Positions 1-11,018 of a stretch of 64,000 nucleotides of DNA are shown piece after piece (positions within the stretch are counted from its first letter, which is position 1; each line of letters begins with the position of its first letter). The position numbers and the translations under genes are program-made. The stretch is taken from NCBI RefSeq assembly GCF_040448675.1, contig NZ_CP159289.1:6989001-7053000 (forward strand). Reading direction: 5' to 3'. The notes below the pieces were generated by a model. It saw only the letters and a program-made list of their open reading frames with translations, had not been told where the DNA came from and did not search any database. Source of the DNA: Dyadobacter sp. 676. Lineage in GTDB: Bacteria; Bacteroidota; Bacteroidia; Cytophagales; Spirosomataceae.

Positions 1-1229
1 CCTGGTACCATGGTGTAACCGATGCCCCGGCTGTTGTTGGCCGCATTGGCCGTATTGGTAACGACCGTATTGGAAATGTAAACCGTGTAGAACGAATTGG
101 CAAAACGCGAATCGACGTCCCGGTTGGTAAACGCCTGATCCAGAAAGTAGTTTTTGCCTGCATGCGGGCCTGTGGGCCATTTGTCGGAATTCGGGCGCAT
201 GCGGATGTACGGGCGGCCGTAATACGAATCGCGGACCATGCCCGATGTGCCGCTGTTCACAAAAGCGCCCGCCGCATTTTTAAACGAGTTGATACCGCTG
301 TTGTTGGGATAATTCCAATTGGTGAACCAGGGCGTCAAGTTTTGCGCCGCACCTCCGCCGGCAGCCCCGCCCACATTGTAATAACCGTATTTCGGGTCCA
401 GCACGTGATCACTGACAAACATGGTTTCCTTGCCGTAGTCGTTGGCAGGCACAAAAGCATCGCCATAGTCCTGCCACAAGTCGAGGCCATAGGCCGATTT
501 GTTGGCGATGATATCGTCGCAAATAGTGGCTGCCTGCTTGAAATCGGAAGCGGTGTTGTTGAGCCATCCGCGGGTCAGGTAGGCCCTGGCCAGCAGGAAT
601 TGCGCCACCGGCTTGGTTGCGGCTTTGCCCAGGAAAGGGGCCGTGGGCTGATTGGGCAAATCGGCCGCAGCCTCGGTGAGGTCTTTGATAATCAGCTCGT
701 ATACCTGCGCTGCCGGCTGGCGCGATGCCGCCTGTGAGGGCTCCGTAATAAACTCAGTATGTAACGGAACGTCCCCCCAGGTTTGGACCAGATAGAAATA
801 CCAGAATGCCCTTAGAAACTTAGCCTGTGCCAGGTATTGCTTGCGTGTAGCTTCGGGCAATTCGATGGTTTGGCCGTATTGAAGCACGCCGTTCAGCGTG
901 TTGATATCCTGAAACGCAACGCCCCACGCGGAGCCGAAATTACTGCCGTTCAAGCCATTGTAGGTATATGGAATAGGCGTGCCGGCGCTCAGTCCCTGGA
1001 TAAATTCGTCGGTCCCCGCCTGCATTTCCACGGTAAATCCTTCGGTGCCCCATTGGCTCCGGATATCGTTGTACACACCTGCGATGCCTCCGAGCACCCC
1101 TGCCGGGCTGTTGAAATAGGACGGTACAATCTGCGACTGCGGATGTTCTTCCAGTATTTTTTCGCAGCCTGTGCTGCTGATCGCCAGAACCGACAGGGTC
1201 GCCAGCGTTTTGATCAATTTCATAGTCAT
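1..1229 (-). CDS. RagB/SusD family outer-membrane lipoprotein, 3' end outside window
   Basis: This is the glycan-binding surface lipoprotein partner of the SusC porin just upstream. The frame is open from the start codon to the left edge, so the C-terminus is missing and about 410 residues are visible. The N-terminus is MTMKLIKTLATLSV with a lipobox-like SSTGC at about residues 18-22, so a signal-peptidase II lipoprotein is expected. The conserved SusD region with AQAKFLRAFWYF and WGDVPL follows, which is the TPR-like helical part of the family. The start lies 9 bp after the susC stop; ATG at 1223 (MKLIK) is an equally good start. Co-transcription with susC is likely. The neighbouring GH67 enzyme suggests a glucuronoxylan ligand, which is inference. 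Confidence 0.9.
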   Translation of the reverse strand, partial: MTMKLIKTLATLSVLAISSTGCEKILEEHPQSQIVPSYFNSPAGVLGGIAGVYNDIRSQWGTEGFTVEMQAGTDEFIQGLSAGTPIPYTYNGLNGSNFGSAWGVAFQDINTLNGVLQYGQTIELPEATRKQYLAQAKFLRAFWYFYLVQTWGDVPLHTEFITEPSQAASRQPAAQVYELIIKDLTEAAADLPNQPTAPFLGKAATKPVAQFLLARAYLTRGWLNNTASDFKQAATICDDIIANKSAYGLDLWQDYGDAFVPANDYGKETMFVSDHVLDPKYGYYNVGGAAGGGAAQNLTPWFTNWNYPNNSGINSFKNAAGAFVNSGTSGMVRDSYYGRPYIRMRPNSDKWPTGPHAGKNYFLDQAFTNRDVDSRFANSFYTVYISNTVVTNTANAANNSRGIGYTMVP

Positions 1230-1237
1230 TTTCAGGG

Positions 1238-4200
1238 TTAGAATTTAAGGTTGACACCCAATGTAAACTGCCGCACCGGGGGATTGTTGAGGTTCACGGC
1301 GATCTGTCGCTCCGGCGTTCCGCGCTCGCTAGCTCCTTGCGGGTTCAGCGTCGACTGTCCGCTCGCATAGCTGTTTCCCTCCGGATCGATCGCCAGGTTA
1401 TCCTTCACCAGCGGCGAATAGATAATAAAAGGGTTGGTCACATTGACGTAAATCCTGGCCGAAGCAGCGCCGATCTTTTTAACCACATCGCCCGGAAATG
1501 TGTAGCCGAGGTTAATGCTCCGGCATTTGATGAAAGAGCCGTCGTAATATCCCAGTGTCGAGCCGAAGTTGGCCACGGCGCTGTTGGCGTCCGGCGCGGG
1601 GAACGCATTGGTGGGGTTCGTTTCGGTCCAGTAATCCACTTTCACCTGGTTTACGCGGCTTTGGTTAAAGAATGCGAAACCGCCCGAACCCGTGGAGTTC
1701 CCGGTAAGGTACGGCACGACCACTTTCATGCCCATCCGTGCATAGGTCACAATCGACGCATCGAAATTTTTAAAATTGAACCGGTTGGTAAGCCCTCCCT
1801 CCCATTTCGGCTGAAAGTTGCCCAGGATCTGGCGGTCGCCTGCATCGATCTTCCCGTCCCCATTCACGTCCTCCACCCTGATCTGCCCCGGAAACTGCAC
1901 GGGCGATGTTTGTTTTGCCAGCGTACCGTCCTCGGCATCGCTGAGCTGCCAGATTCCCAGTTTTTTATAATCGTAAATCACCGAAAGCGGCTGTCCCACA
2001 AACCATCCCGCTCCCAGATTGGCTTTTTCTTCAGGCGTGGTGAGCTGGGTGATTTTCTCGCGATTGAAGAAGTAGGTCAGATCGATGCTCCAATGGAAAC
2101 CCTTCGGTTTTCGCACCACTTCGAACGTGAAAGTGGTTTCCAGCCCTTTCCCTTCTGTTTTACCCAAATTTTTCAGCGTAGAGCCCGCACCGTTGCTCGG
2201 CGGAAGCGGTACCGAAAGCAGAATGTCCTTCGTTTTCTGGTGGTACCAGTCTACCGAACCGGTAATGCGGTTATTGAAAAGCCCGAAATCGATCCCGATA
2301 TCCACCTGAGCAGTCGATTGCCAGCTCAGGTTGGTCGCGGGGAGGCTCGTGACGGTGTAAGCCAGCTGCTGGCCCGCGGTGCCGGTGCCGAAGTTGTAAT
2401 AACCCGGCGACAACGCGCCGAGCGTCGAATAGGCGCCTACGTTCCGGTTGCCCGAAATTCCCCAGCCGCCCCGGATTTTCAGGTTTGAAATAACCGGCAC
2501 CGCCTTCATAAAGCCTTCTTCGATGACATTCCAGCCCAGGCCGATGGCCGGGTAGTTGAAATACTGGTTACCCGGCGACAAAGTCGAGGAGCCGTCCCTT
2601 CGCAGGGTCAACGTTACCAGGTACTTATCGGCGAAGCTGTAATTCAGTCTACCCATATAGGACAGCAGGCCTGTTTCGGAAAATGAATTGCCAAAATCCG
2701 AGCTGGCGACGGGTTGACCCGACGCAAGCGAAAAGTTGGAAGTTTTGATATAATCCGCGGGGACACCCGTTACCGTAAAGCGGCTTCCTAGCGAATGGTT
2801 TTTCGTAATTTCATAAAGCGCGGTGAAGCCCAGTTTGTGTTTATCTGCAAAAGTCTTGTCGAAATACAACAAGTGTTGCAGGTTTACGTCCCAGTACTCG
2901 GTATTGCTGATCTCGGCTGTAGACGACGACTGCACCGTGGCCGAATTGAAATAGGTGAGCGGCCCATTATACCCGTTGTAATTCGACTGGCTAAAATTAA
3001 GCCCCGCATTGAACCGGTATTTAAGCCCGGGCAGAATGTTCACCTCAGCGTAAAGGCTGTTGAAGGTCCTCAACGACCGCGTCCGTCCAAGAAACGAGTC
3101 CTTTTTTGTCAAAATGGTGAGCGGGCTCACCCCGGCAGCATCGATGGAGCCTTCGGCCGGGAACATATTCACGCTGCCGTCCGCATTGTAAGGCGCGGCG
3201 AGGGGCGTCAGCCGTACTAACCCGCCCGGCACACCACCGCCACCCGGCGTATTCTGGTAGGTTAATGTATTCAGCGTGTTAAGGCCGATTTTAACGAATT
3301 TGCCTATCTTCTGGTCGATCGTAGCCCGGATATTGAAGCGCTGGAAGTTCTGGCCGGGAATAATCCCCGTTTCGTTGAAATAGCCCAACCCCAGCGAATA
3401 CTGGGTATTCTCGGTTCCGCCCTGCATGCCCAGCTGGTGATTGGACATGTAGCCCGGCTTGTAAATCAGGTCCTGCCAGTCGGTGGAAATACCGGCGGCC
3501 AATGCCTCCTGTTCTTTCGGCGTAAGCAGGTAACCCGATGTACCCGGGCTGCTGCGGTTGTATTTGGCCGCATCCTGTTTGAATTGGGCATATTCCTGGC
3601 CATTCATCACGTTGAACTTGCCCATGATGCGCGTCTGGCCGTGATACCCGTCGTAGCTGAAAACCGGCAAGCCGGTTTTCCCGCGTTTGGTGGTGATCAG
3701 GATCACCCCTCCCGCACCTCGCGAACCATAAATGGCCGTAGCCGAAGCGTCTTTCAGAACTTCGAGGTTCGCGATGTCATCCGGGTTGATGTCGTTCAGT
3801 CCCCCGAACGGGATGCCGTCCACCACCACAAGCGGGCCGTCCAGGCCATCGCTGGAACCCGAGCTGGTAGTCAGCGTCCGGTTGCCGCGGACCCTGATCT
3901 GTCCCTGTGAGCCGGGCGTAGACCCGTTGCTGACGATAGAAACGCCCGCCGCACGTCCTTTGAGCTGGTTTATCAGGTTCGGTGCCGGTACTTCCTTGAG
4001 AGTCGCCTCGCTGACAGACACTACCGAGCCCGTTACATCGCGCTTGCGCTGCGTGCCATAGCCGACTACCACCACTTCTTCCAGCACCTTATGGTCGACG
4101 GCCAGGGACACATTGACGATCTTCTGCGTTCCCACCAATACCTCTTTCGAAGCATATCCTACCAGCGAAAACACCAGCGTGGCGTTCCCGTTATCCGGAA

Positions 4201-4513
4201 GCAATATTTTAAAATTGCCATTCGCGTCGGTAACCGTGCCCCGGGTGGAGCCTTTGATCAGGACATTCGCGCCGGGCAGACCTTCGCCGGTTTCGCCGGT
4301 AACCTTTCCGGTGACTTCCACATCGGCCACCAATACAGTAGTATCCGGCATTATGTCCCGGCCGGCGGCGTTGTAAATGCCCGCCGAAGCGAGCGCCAGC
4401 AGCAGCATCAGGCTCCGTCCGGCCGTCCCTGGTATTCCGGGGCCGGATCTCATGTTTCGTAGAAAGTAGCGCATAGGCTTGCAGGGTTTTTGTTGAAAAT
4501 TTTTATTTGTCAT
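1238..4513 (-). CDS. SusC/RagA family TonB-linked outer-membrane protein
   Basis: This is a TonB-dependent oligosaccharide importer of 1091 residues, normal for SusC. A signal segment is followed by a CarboxypepD_reg-like domain (residues about 65-150, ending VVVGYGTQRKRDVTGSV, the typical SusC TonB-box region), then the plug with DPLVVVDGIPFGGLN-like and GSRGAGGVILITTK sequence, then a long beta-barrel. It ends LGVNLKF, with the terminal aromatic residue typical of barrel proteins. It lies directly upstream of susD and is divergent from the hybrid two-component regulator at 4757. A -7 box on the minus strand at 4573-4580 and two TGTTCAAA repeats upstream suggest activation by that regulator. 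The exact start within the long N-terminal extension is uncertain (MRYFLRNM, 13 residues in, is possible). Confidence 0.95.
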   Translation of the reverse strand: MTNKNFQQKPCKPMRYFLRNMRSGPGIPGTAGRSLMLLLALASAGIYNAAGRDIMPDTTVLVADVEVTGKVTGETGEGLPGANVLIKGSTRGTVTDANGNFKILLPDNGNATLVFSLVGYASKEVLVGTQKIVNVSLAVDHKVLEEVVVVGYGTQRKRDVTGSVVSVSEATLKEVPAPNLINQLKGRAAGVSIVSNGSTPGSQGQIRVRGNRTLTTSSGSSDGLDGPLVVVDGIPFGGLNDINPDDIANLEVLKDASATAIYGSRGAGGVILITTKRGKTGLPVFSYDGYHGQTRIMGKFNVMNGQEYAQFKQDAAKYNRSSPGTSGYLLTPKEQEALAAGISTDWQDLIYKPGYMSNHQLGMQGGTENTQYSLGLGYFNETGIIPGQNFQRFNIRATIDQKIGKFVKIGLNTLNTLTYQNTPGGGGVPGGLVRLTPLAAPYNADGSVNMFPAEGSIDAAGVSPLTILTKKDSFLGRTRSLRTFNSLYAEVNILPGLKYRFNAGLNFSQSNYNGYNGPLTYFNSATVQSSSTAEISNTEYWDVNLQHLLYFDKTFADKHKLGFTALYEITKNHSLGSRFTVTGVPADYIKTSNFSLASGQPVASSDFGNSFSETGLLSYMGRLNYSFADKYLVTLTLRRDGSSTLSPGNQYFNYPAIGLGWNVIEEGFMKAVPVISNLKIRGGWGISGNRNVGAYSTLGALSPGYYNFGTGTAGQQLAYTVTSLPATNLSWQSTAQVDIGIDFGLFNNRITGSVDWYHQKTKDILLSVPLPPSNGAGSTLKNLGKTEGKGLETTFTFEVVRKPKGFHWSIDLTYFFNREKITQLTTPEEKANLGAGWFVGQPLSVIYDYKKLGIWQLSDAEDGTLAKQTSPVQFPGQIRVEDVNGDGKIDAGDRQILGNFQPKWEGGLTNRFNFKNFDASIVTYARMGMKVVVPYLTGNSTGSGGFAFFNQSRVNQVKVDYWTETNPTNAFPAPDANSAVANFGSTLGYYDGSFIKCRSINLGYTFPGDVVKKIGAASARIYVNVTNPFIIYSPLVKDNLAIDPEGNSYASGQSTLNPQGASERGTPERQIAVNLNNPPVRQFTLGVNLKF

Positions 4514-4572
4514 TTTGACAATATATTTTTAGAACATGATGATTCTAATAATTTTTAGTACTTGAATGCTGG

Positions 4573-4640
4573 CAAAAGTAGCGCAGTGCCCGCCCAGGCT
4601 GTGAGAACGTTTGTTCAAATGATGGGGACAAATGTTCAAA
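4573..4640 (-). promoter_or_regulatory. susC promoter with direct-repeat operator
   Basis: On the minus strand TACTTTTG (4580 to 4573) matches the Bacteroidota -7 box TAnnTTTG and lies about 60 bp before the susC start. No TTTG -33 element sits at the usual 19-21 bp. Two direct copies of TGTTCAAA (4612-4619 and 4633-4640) lie just upstream, 21 bp apart, which is two helical turns. A direct repeat with this period is what an AraC-type dimer, such as the C-terminal domain of the divergent hybrid regulator, commonly binds. The box and repeats are seen directly; the binding protein is inferred. Confidence 0.5.
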
Positions 4641-4756
4641 AACACCTTAAAAGTGCCGGATTTCGGGATGAAGTTGGATTAAACAGGTAATCCGGACCGG
4701 TAAGAGATGTATTTCCGTCGTCGTGTAAGTAACGCAATGCCAATCGAAGGATCACC

Positions 4757-7700
4757 TTGAAAAAGATCAACGCATTTTCCCTCCCGACCGTTTGCCTGAC
4801 GCTCATGTTCCTGTGCGTGTACTGGGCAGGTTGCGCTCAAACCGAGCTGCCCAAGTTTACCGCCATTACCTCGATGGACGGGTTGTCGTCGAACACCGTG
4901 ACCGCCATTTTGAAGGACCGGTACGGACTGATCTGGTTTGCGACCGACGACGGGCTGAACAAATTTGACGGAACCGGATTTACCGTGTACAGACATAGCA
5001 AAGCGGATACGACTTCGCTCGCGTCCAACGACATTTCCACATTGTACGAAGACGCGGCGGGCCGGATCTGGATCGGTACCGTCATGGGTTCCCTGCATTT
5101 GTACGACCGCCGGAAAGATTCGTTCGCACGGATCAGAACGCACCATACGATCAATTCGATTTGTGAAGACGGGCGCGGCGAATTGTGGGCAGGGACAACC
5201 CAGGGGCTTATCGTGATCGATCCGCGGAACCTTGTAGCTACCACGTCCGGCAAAAGCGGCAGCGTGCCCGCCAGGTTGGCCGAAAAGCATATTCACCGGA
5301 TATTCCGGGACCGTGACAACCAAATGTGGGTAGGCACCGCCAATGGCCTTTTCCGGTTTCTGCATGACCGGTTTGTGCGGGTGGAATATCCGGTGAACGG
5401 TCCGCAAAAAAAGAAAGTCGCTTCATAACCGCCATTGCCCAGGATAGCGTCGGGCATTTGTGGGTCGGTACCCAGGATGGCTTGCATAAACTTTCGGCGG
5501 ACGGGACCTGGTTGCAAAGTTTTCACTACCAGCACGGCAACCGGCATTCGATCAGCAACAATATGGTCTTCGCAATCGGGGTCCAGGGCCGTCATGAGCT
5601 ATGGATTTGTACGGATGGCGGGTTGAACATCATGGATACCAGAACCGGCCAGGTTACCCGGCACTCACCCGACCCCAGGCGGCCGTTCAGCATAACGAAT
5701 AAGTCTATACGCAGCATTCTCCCGGACCCCGCCGGCATCTGCTGGCTGGGGACCTATAAGGGGGGAGTCAATAAATACGATCGTAACCTGACTATTTTTG
5801 GTCTGAAACGTTGCGATCCCTACGATCCCTATGGATTAAACGCTCCGTTTGTAACCTCTTTCGCGGAGAACGCGAACGGTGATATTTTTGTCGGTACGGA
5901 CGACGGCGGATTGAACCTTTACCACCGAAAGACCAATCTGTTCAGCAAATACGTCATCAACCCCAGGAACAAGGCGGCATCTTCGGGACTGGCCGTCCTT
6001 TCGCTGGCGCTCACCGCCCCGGACGAACTCTGGATCGGCACCTTTCAGGATGGATTGTTTGTGCTGAATCCGGAAACGGGGCGCTTTCAACAGTTTACGC
6101 AGGGGGCCGACACCGCGTCGCTGGCGAGCAACGACATTTTTTCGCTTACCAAAGACAGCAAGGGACGGCTGTGGATCGGGACCAACGGCGCGGGTGTCAA
6201 TCTTCTCGACCTGAAAACCAGGCGCTTTGAAAGGCTGTTCGCACCCAATGTGGACCGGAGCCGAAGGCTCATTCCGTTGAATGCATACATTCGCGACATC
6301 CTGGAAGACCGGCACGGGAATATCTGGATCGCCTCGCATGGCACCGGCATCGCCGTTCTCGATCCCGAAAAACGCCGGGCGACCTTGCTCGACCGCGAGA
6401 CCTCCGGGCTGCCGGGTAACAATGTGCTAAGCCTTCTGGAAGACCGTGACGGCAACATCTGGGCCGGTACCGGCGGCGAAGGGCTGGCGTTTTATGACCG
6501 CAAGACAAAGAAGTTCATCACCTACGGAACAAGGGAGGGATTGCCCAGCGGGATGGTCAACAAGGTTTTGCAGGACATGCAGGGGCGCATTTGGGTGAGC
6601 ACCAACGAGGGCGTCAGCGCTTTTGACCCCATTAAAAAGAAATTCACCAACTACACGGCTTATAACGGCCTTCAAAACAACACATTTGCCCAGGGAGCCG
6701 GCCTGCGCGCCTCCGACGGCCTGCTTTTTTTCGGCGGCATCGCGGGGTTCAATTACCTCGATACCCGCAGCCTGAAAAAGACCGCCGGTGTGCCGCCGGT
6801 TATTTTGAAGGACCTCAAAGTCGGGAACCGCACGATTACTTCCGGGGATTCCAACCTGATCGACGCCGACATTTCGGTCGCCAGGTCCATCCGGCTGGAT
6901 TACAAGCAGAACTTCTCGATCGGGTACGCTGCGCTGAATTACACCAACCCAAAGCAGACCGTCTACCGGTACCGGCTGGCTGGCCTGCAACAGGAATGGC
7001 AGCAGGCAGGGCCCGGCAGCACGGCCAGCTACACCAACCTTAGTCCCGGCGATTACCGTTTCGAAGTGCAGGCCAGTACCAACGACACCGACTGGAGCCC
7101 GGCCGCCACCATCGACGTAACCGTGAAACCACCCTTTTATCTGACCATTTACGCCTACCTCTTTTATGTAGCGGCACCACTCGCCTCGGTGTTCTTCATG
7201 CGGCGACGTGGTATCCGAAGGCTGCAACGGAAATTCCGCGAAGAGCAGCAGCGGCGGGAAACCGAGCGCGCGCAGGAGCTGGACAGGCTGAAAATCAAGT
7301 TTCTGACAAACCTCAGCCACGAGTTCAGGACGCCCATATCCCTCATTCTGGCACCTGTGGAAAATCTGCTGGCCCAGCCCACTTCCCCCGATTCGCAGCC
7401 GCAAATCCTCGCCATTCGCCGCAATGCGAAACGGCTGCTGAACCTGGTCGACCAACTACTGGATTTCAGGAAATTGCAGGACCATGAACTCAAAGCGGAC
7501 CTGAAACGGGACGACATTGTGCCGTTCGTCCGCGACGCCTGCGATTCGTTCAACGACCTGTCCCAGCGAAAGCGTATCGGCTTTGTTTTCGACAGCGCCG
7601 TAGAACACCTGCCGATCGATTTCGACGCGGATAAAATGGAACGGATTCTGTTCAATCTGCTTTCCAACGCATTCAAATTCACGCCCGAGGGGGGCCAGGT

Positions 7701-8877
7701 ACGCCTGCAACTGACCTGCGGCCCGGATGACGCCGGGCGGCATTGGCTTCATATCCGCGTCTCCGACACCGGCATCGGCATTTCGCCGGAGCAGCACGAG
7801 AAGATCTTCGAGCGTTTTTTTCAGGACGAGGCCGACAACCCGGTACTCAACCAGGGCAGCGGCATCGGCCTGTCGATCGTCCGGGAATTTGTGCAAATGC
7901 ACGGCGGGTTTATAACCGTCGGCAGCGAGCGGGGCAAAGGCAGCGTATTCACAGTCGGGCTTCCATGCCCTGCGGCGCCTTGCAGCGCAGCGGAGACGCC
8001 AGCTGCTCCCCATTTCCGGCAAATACCCCTCCCGCCTTCCGAACCTGCGGAGACCGTGCACGAACCGGATGCCGGGGAAATGCGCAAGGTATTGATCGTG
8101 GAAGACAATGCGGAGTTCCGGCATTACCTGAAAGAGCACCTCGAACCGAACTACCAGGTCCTGGAAGCATCCGACGGTAAAGAAGGCTGGCAAAAAGCGC
8201 TCGGATATCACCCGGAACTGATCGTAAGCGACATTGCCATGCCCGGGATGGACGGGATCAGTTTAAGCCGTAAAATCAAGGCCGACAAACGCACGAGCCA
8301 CATTCCGATTATCCTCCTCACGGCCTCGACCGGCGAAGAGCAACAGCTTAAAGGACTCAGTTCGGGAGCCAACGACTACCTGACCAAGCCATTCAATTTT
8401 GATATACTGAATGTCAAGATCAATAACCTGCTGCTGCTCAACCGCCTTCTGAAAAACGTGTATTCGAGGCAGATTACCGTCACAGGCAGGAATGTTGAAA
8501 TCGAATCGGGCGATGTGAAGCTGCTCAGGGACATGCTTTCCTATATTGAGGACAATCTGAACTCGTCGCAGCTAAGCGTGGAAAACCTGGCCCGGCACGT
8601 GGGAATGAGCCGCGGTACGCTGTACAGCAGGGTGCTGGAAATGAGCGGTCAGACGCCAATTGAATTTATCCGGTCGATCAAGCTCGAAAAAGCGGCTATA
8701 TTACTGGAAAAGAGCGACATGAACGTTTCGCAGATTTCCTATACGGCCGGCTTTGCCACGCCCAATTATTTTACCAAATCGTTCAAGGCCAAATTCAATA
8801 TGCTGCCCTCGGAATACAAAGCCGTGAAACGGAAAACGCCCGTCCAGGCAGACATAATCCAAACCGTCATCCAATAA
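4757..8877 (+). pseudogene. Hybrid two-component system regulator (propeller, kinase, receiver, AraC), frameshifted at 5406-5412
   Basis: HTCS proteins sense periplasmic oligosaccharides and activate the adjacent polysaccharide locus. The restored protein is about 1373 residues: signal peptide, repeated Reg_prop propeller motifs (such as IWIGT and LWIGTNGAGVNLLD) to about residue 650, a Y_Y_Y domain at about 710-790, one membrane helix at about 795-815, HisKA with NLSHEFRTP (phospho-His near 854), HATPase with DTGIGISPE, a receiver with SDIAMPGMDG (Asp near 1158), and an AraC DNA-binding domain at the C-terminus. The frame breaks at an A7 run: the first part ends with TAA at 5426-5428 and the rest continues in the -1 frame from 5413. 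The start is TTG at 4757, because an in-frame TAA lies just upstream and the TTG begins a good signal peptide. The heptamer at the break is A AAA AAG, a known -1 slippery sequence, so a lesion, a sequencing indel or programmed slippage are all possible. Confidence 0.88.
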
Positions 8878-8885
8878 CCCCTTTT

Positions 8886-11018
8886 ATGCTATCTGTAAAG
8901 TTCCTTTTCCGAACTGCCAAAAATCCAGGGTGGCTGCTTTTACTGGCTTTCCTGGCTGCCTGCAAAACGGCATATGCCGATGACGGTTACCGTTTGTGGC
9001 TCAAATATGAGCTGATCGGGAATGCGGCTGTGAGAGAGGATTATATCAAATCGTTCCGTTTTATCGCAACGACGGATACCGGCGCGGTCGCAGGTCACGC
9101 GGTGCAGGAACTTCGGGCGGGTCTTTCGGGGCTAACCGGGAAGCAAATACCCTTGGTTAAAACCCCGGAACCGAATGCAAAGGGCATTATTCTGGCTATT
9201 TCTCCGCGCGGGCAAGCAAGCGGCGACGGCTTCGCGATTAACCTCCAAGCCGGCAACACCATTATTACGGCCGGAAGCCCGGCAGGCCTGTTATATGGCA
9301 GCTTCGCATTGCTACGGCATTTGCAACAGCATTTGCCCCTGGAAAAAGTGGTCGGCGAATCGCATCCGAAGGTACAACTACGGATGCTGAACCATTGGGA
9401 TAATCCCGAAGGCACTATCGAGCGGGGTTATGCGGGCTCGTCGTTGTGGAAATGGTACGAGCTGCCCGAGACGACCGATCCCCGCTATTACGACTACGCC
9501 CGGGCAAATGCGTCCATCGGCATCAACGGCACAGTAGTGAATAACGTGAATGCCAGCGCCCGTTTCCTGACGACCGAATATCTGCAAAAAGTGGCGGCAT
9601 TGGCAGGCATTTTCAGGCAGTATGGTATCAAAACCTACTTGTCCGTCCACTTTGCAGCCCCCAAAACACTCGGCGGCCTGAAAACATCCGACCCGCTCGA
9701 CCCGGAGGTAAGGAAATGGTGGGCCGACAAAGTAAAAGAAATTTACCGGATCATCCCCGACTTCGGCGGCTTTCTCGTGAAGGCAAACTCCGAAGGCGAG
9801 CCCGGTCCCCAGGATTACGGGCGTACCCATGCCGACGGCGCTAACATGCTGGCGCAGGCGCTCGAATCATTCGGCGGCGTGGTGATCTGGCGCGCATTCG
9901 TGTACAAGGCAGACCCGGCGGCTGACCGGTTTAAGGCCGCTTATGAAGAATTTGTCCCGCTGGACGGCCGGTTTGCGAAGAATGTGATCGTGCAGGTCAA
10001 AAACGGGCCCATCGATTTCCAGCCGAGGGAGCCTTTTTCGCCATTGTTCGGCAATATGCCCAAAACGCCGCTCGGTATGGAGTACCAGCTCACGCAGGAA
10101 TACCTGGGTTTCGCGACGCACTGGGTTTACGAAGCTCCGGTTTTCAAGGAATGCCTCGATTCCGATACCTATGTGAACGGTAAAGGATCGACCGTTGCCC
10201 GCGTCGTCGACGGTTCGTTGCATAATTATCCGCTAACCTGCATGGCGGGCGTAGCCAACACCGGTTCCGACCGCAACTGGACGGGCCACCCGATGGCGCA
10301 GGCCAACTGGTACGCATTCGGGCGATTGGCCTGGAACCACACACTGAGCCCCGAAACGATCGCAGAAGAATGGATACGACTTACACTGACGCATCGGGCA
10401 GAGGACGTAGCGACCGTTTCGGAGATCATGCAGCGGTCACGTGAGATTTATGTCGGCTATAACACGCCCCTCGGCCTCTCGCGCCCATGGACGGGCAGCC
10501 ATTACGCGCCGGAACCCTGGCAAAACCGCAGTTCCCGCCCCGACTGGACGGCCGTATATTACCACCGGGCCGACTCACTCGGTCTCGGGTTCGACCGTAC
10601 CGCCAGCGGCAGCAATGCATTGCAGCAATACAGCGGTCGGGCGCGCGAGGTGTGGCAAGATCCCCGGACCTGCCCGCTCCCCTATCTGCTCTGGTTTCAC
10701 CATGTGCCTTGGACACAAAAGCTGGGCACCGGCAGAAACCTGTGGGAGGAACTATGCAACAGGTTCTACACCGGTGCAGACTCGGTATTATGGATGCAGC
10801 GACAATGGACCCGGGTGCAGCCGTCGATAGACCCTGAGATTTTTGCCAATGTCAAAACCCGGCTTGCCAAGCAATACCGGGAAGCGATATGGTGGCGTGA
10901 CGCCTGGGTGCTGTACTTGCAGACGTTCGCACGGCAGCCCGTTCCCGCCATTTACGCCCGACCGACCCGGACATTGGAAGAGGTCAGGAAGAGCGTAAAT
11001 GCCTATCTGATCCGGTGA
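8886..11018 (+). CDS. aguA: Alpha-glucuronidase, glycoside hydrolase family 67
   Basis: GH67 enzymes remove 4-O-methyl-glucuronic acid from the non-reducing end of glucuronoxylo-oligosaccharides. The 710-residue length is normal. A hydrophobic N-terminal segment ends LLAFLAACKTA, suggesting secretion or a lipoprotein. An N-terminal beta/alpha domain is followed by the TIM barrel: NSEGEPGPQDYGRT carries the general acid (Glu near residue 303), and GPIDFQPREP with MEYQLTQEYLGF carry the Asp (near 377) and Glu (near 405) that match the base residues of characterised GH67 enzymes. It begins 8 bp after the regulator's stop, so co-transcription is likely. The enzyme is the best clue that the susC/susD locus handles glucuronoxylan. 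Confidence 0.96.
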   Translation: MLSVKFLFRTAKNPGWLLLLAFLAACKTAYADDGYRLWLKYELIGNAAVREDYIKSFRFIATTDTGAVAGHAVQELRAGLSGLTGKQIPLVKTPEPNAKGIILAISPRGQASGDGFAINLQAGNTIITAGSPAGLLYGSFALLRHLQQHLPLEKVVGESHPKVQLRMLNHWDNPEGTIERGYAGSSLWKWYELPETTDPRYYDYARANASIGINGTVVNNVNASARFLTTEYLQKVAALAGIFRQYGIKTYLSVHFAAPKTLGGLKTSDPLDPEVRKWWADKVKEIYRIIPDFGGFLVKANSEGEPGPQDYGRTHADGANMLAQALESFGGVVIWRAFVYKADPAADRFKAAYEEFVPLDGRFAKNVIVQVKNGPIDFQPREPFSPLFGNMPKTPLGMEYQLTQEYLGFATHWVYEAPVFKECLDSDTYVNGKGSTVARVVDGSLHNYPLTCMAGVANTGSDRNWTGHPMAQANWYAFGRLAWNHTLSPETIAEEWIRLTLTHRAEDVATVSEIMQRSREIYVGYNTPLGLSRPWTGSHYAPEPWQNRSSRPDWTAVYYHRADSLGLGFDRTASGSNALQQYSGRAREVWQDPRTCPLPYLLWFHHVPWTQKLGTGRNLWEELCNRFYTGADSVLWMQRQWTRVQPSIDPEIFANVKTRLAKQYREAIWWRDAWVLYLQTFARQPVPAIYARPTRTLEEVRKSVNAYLIR

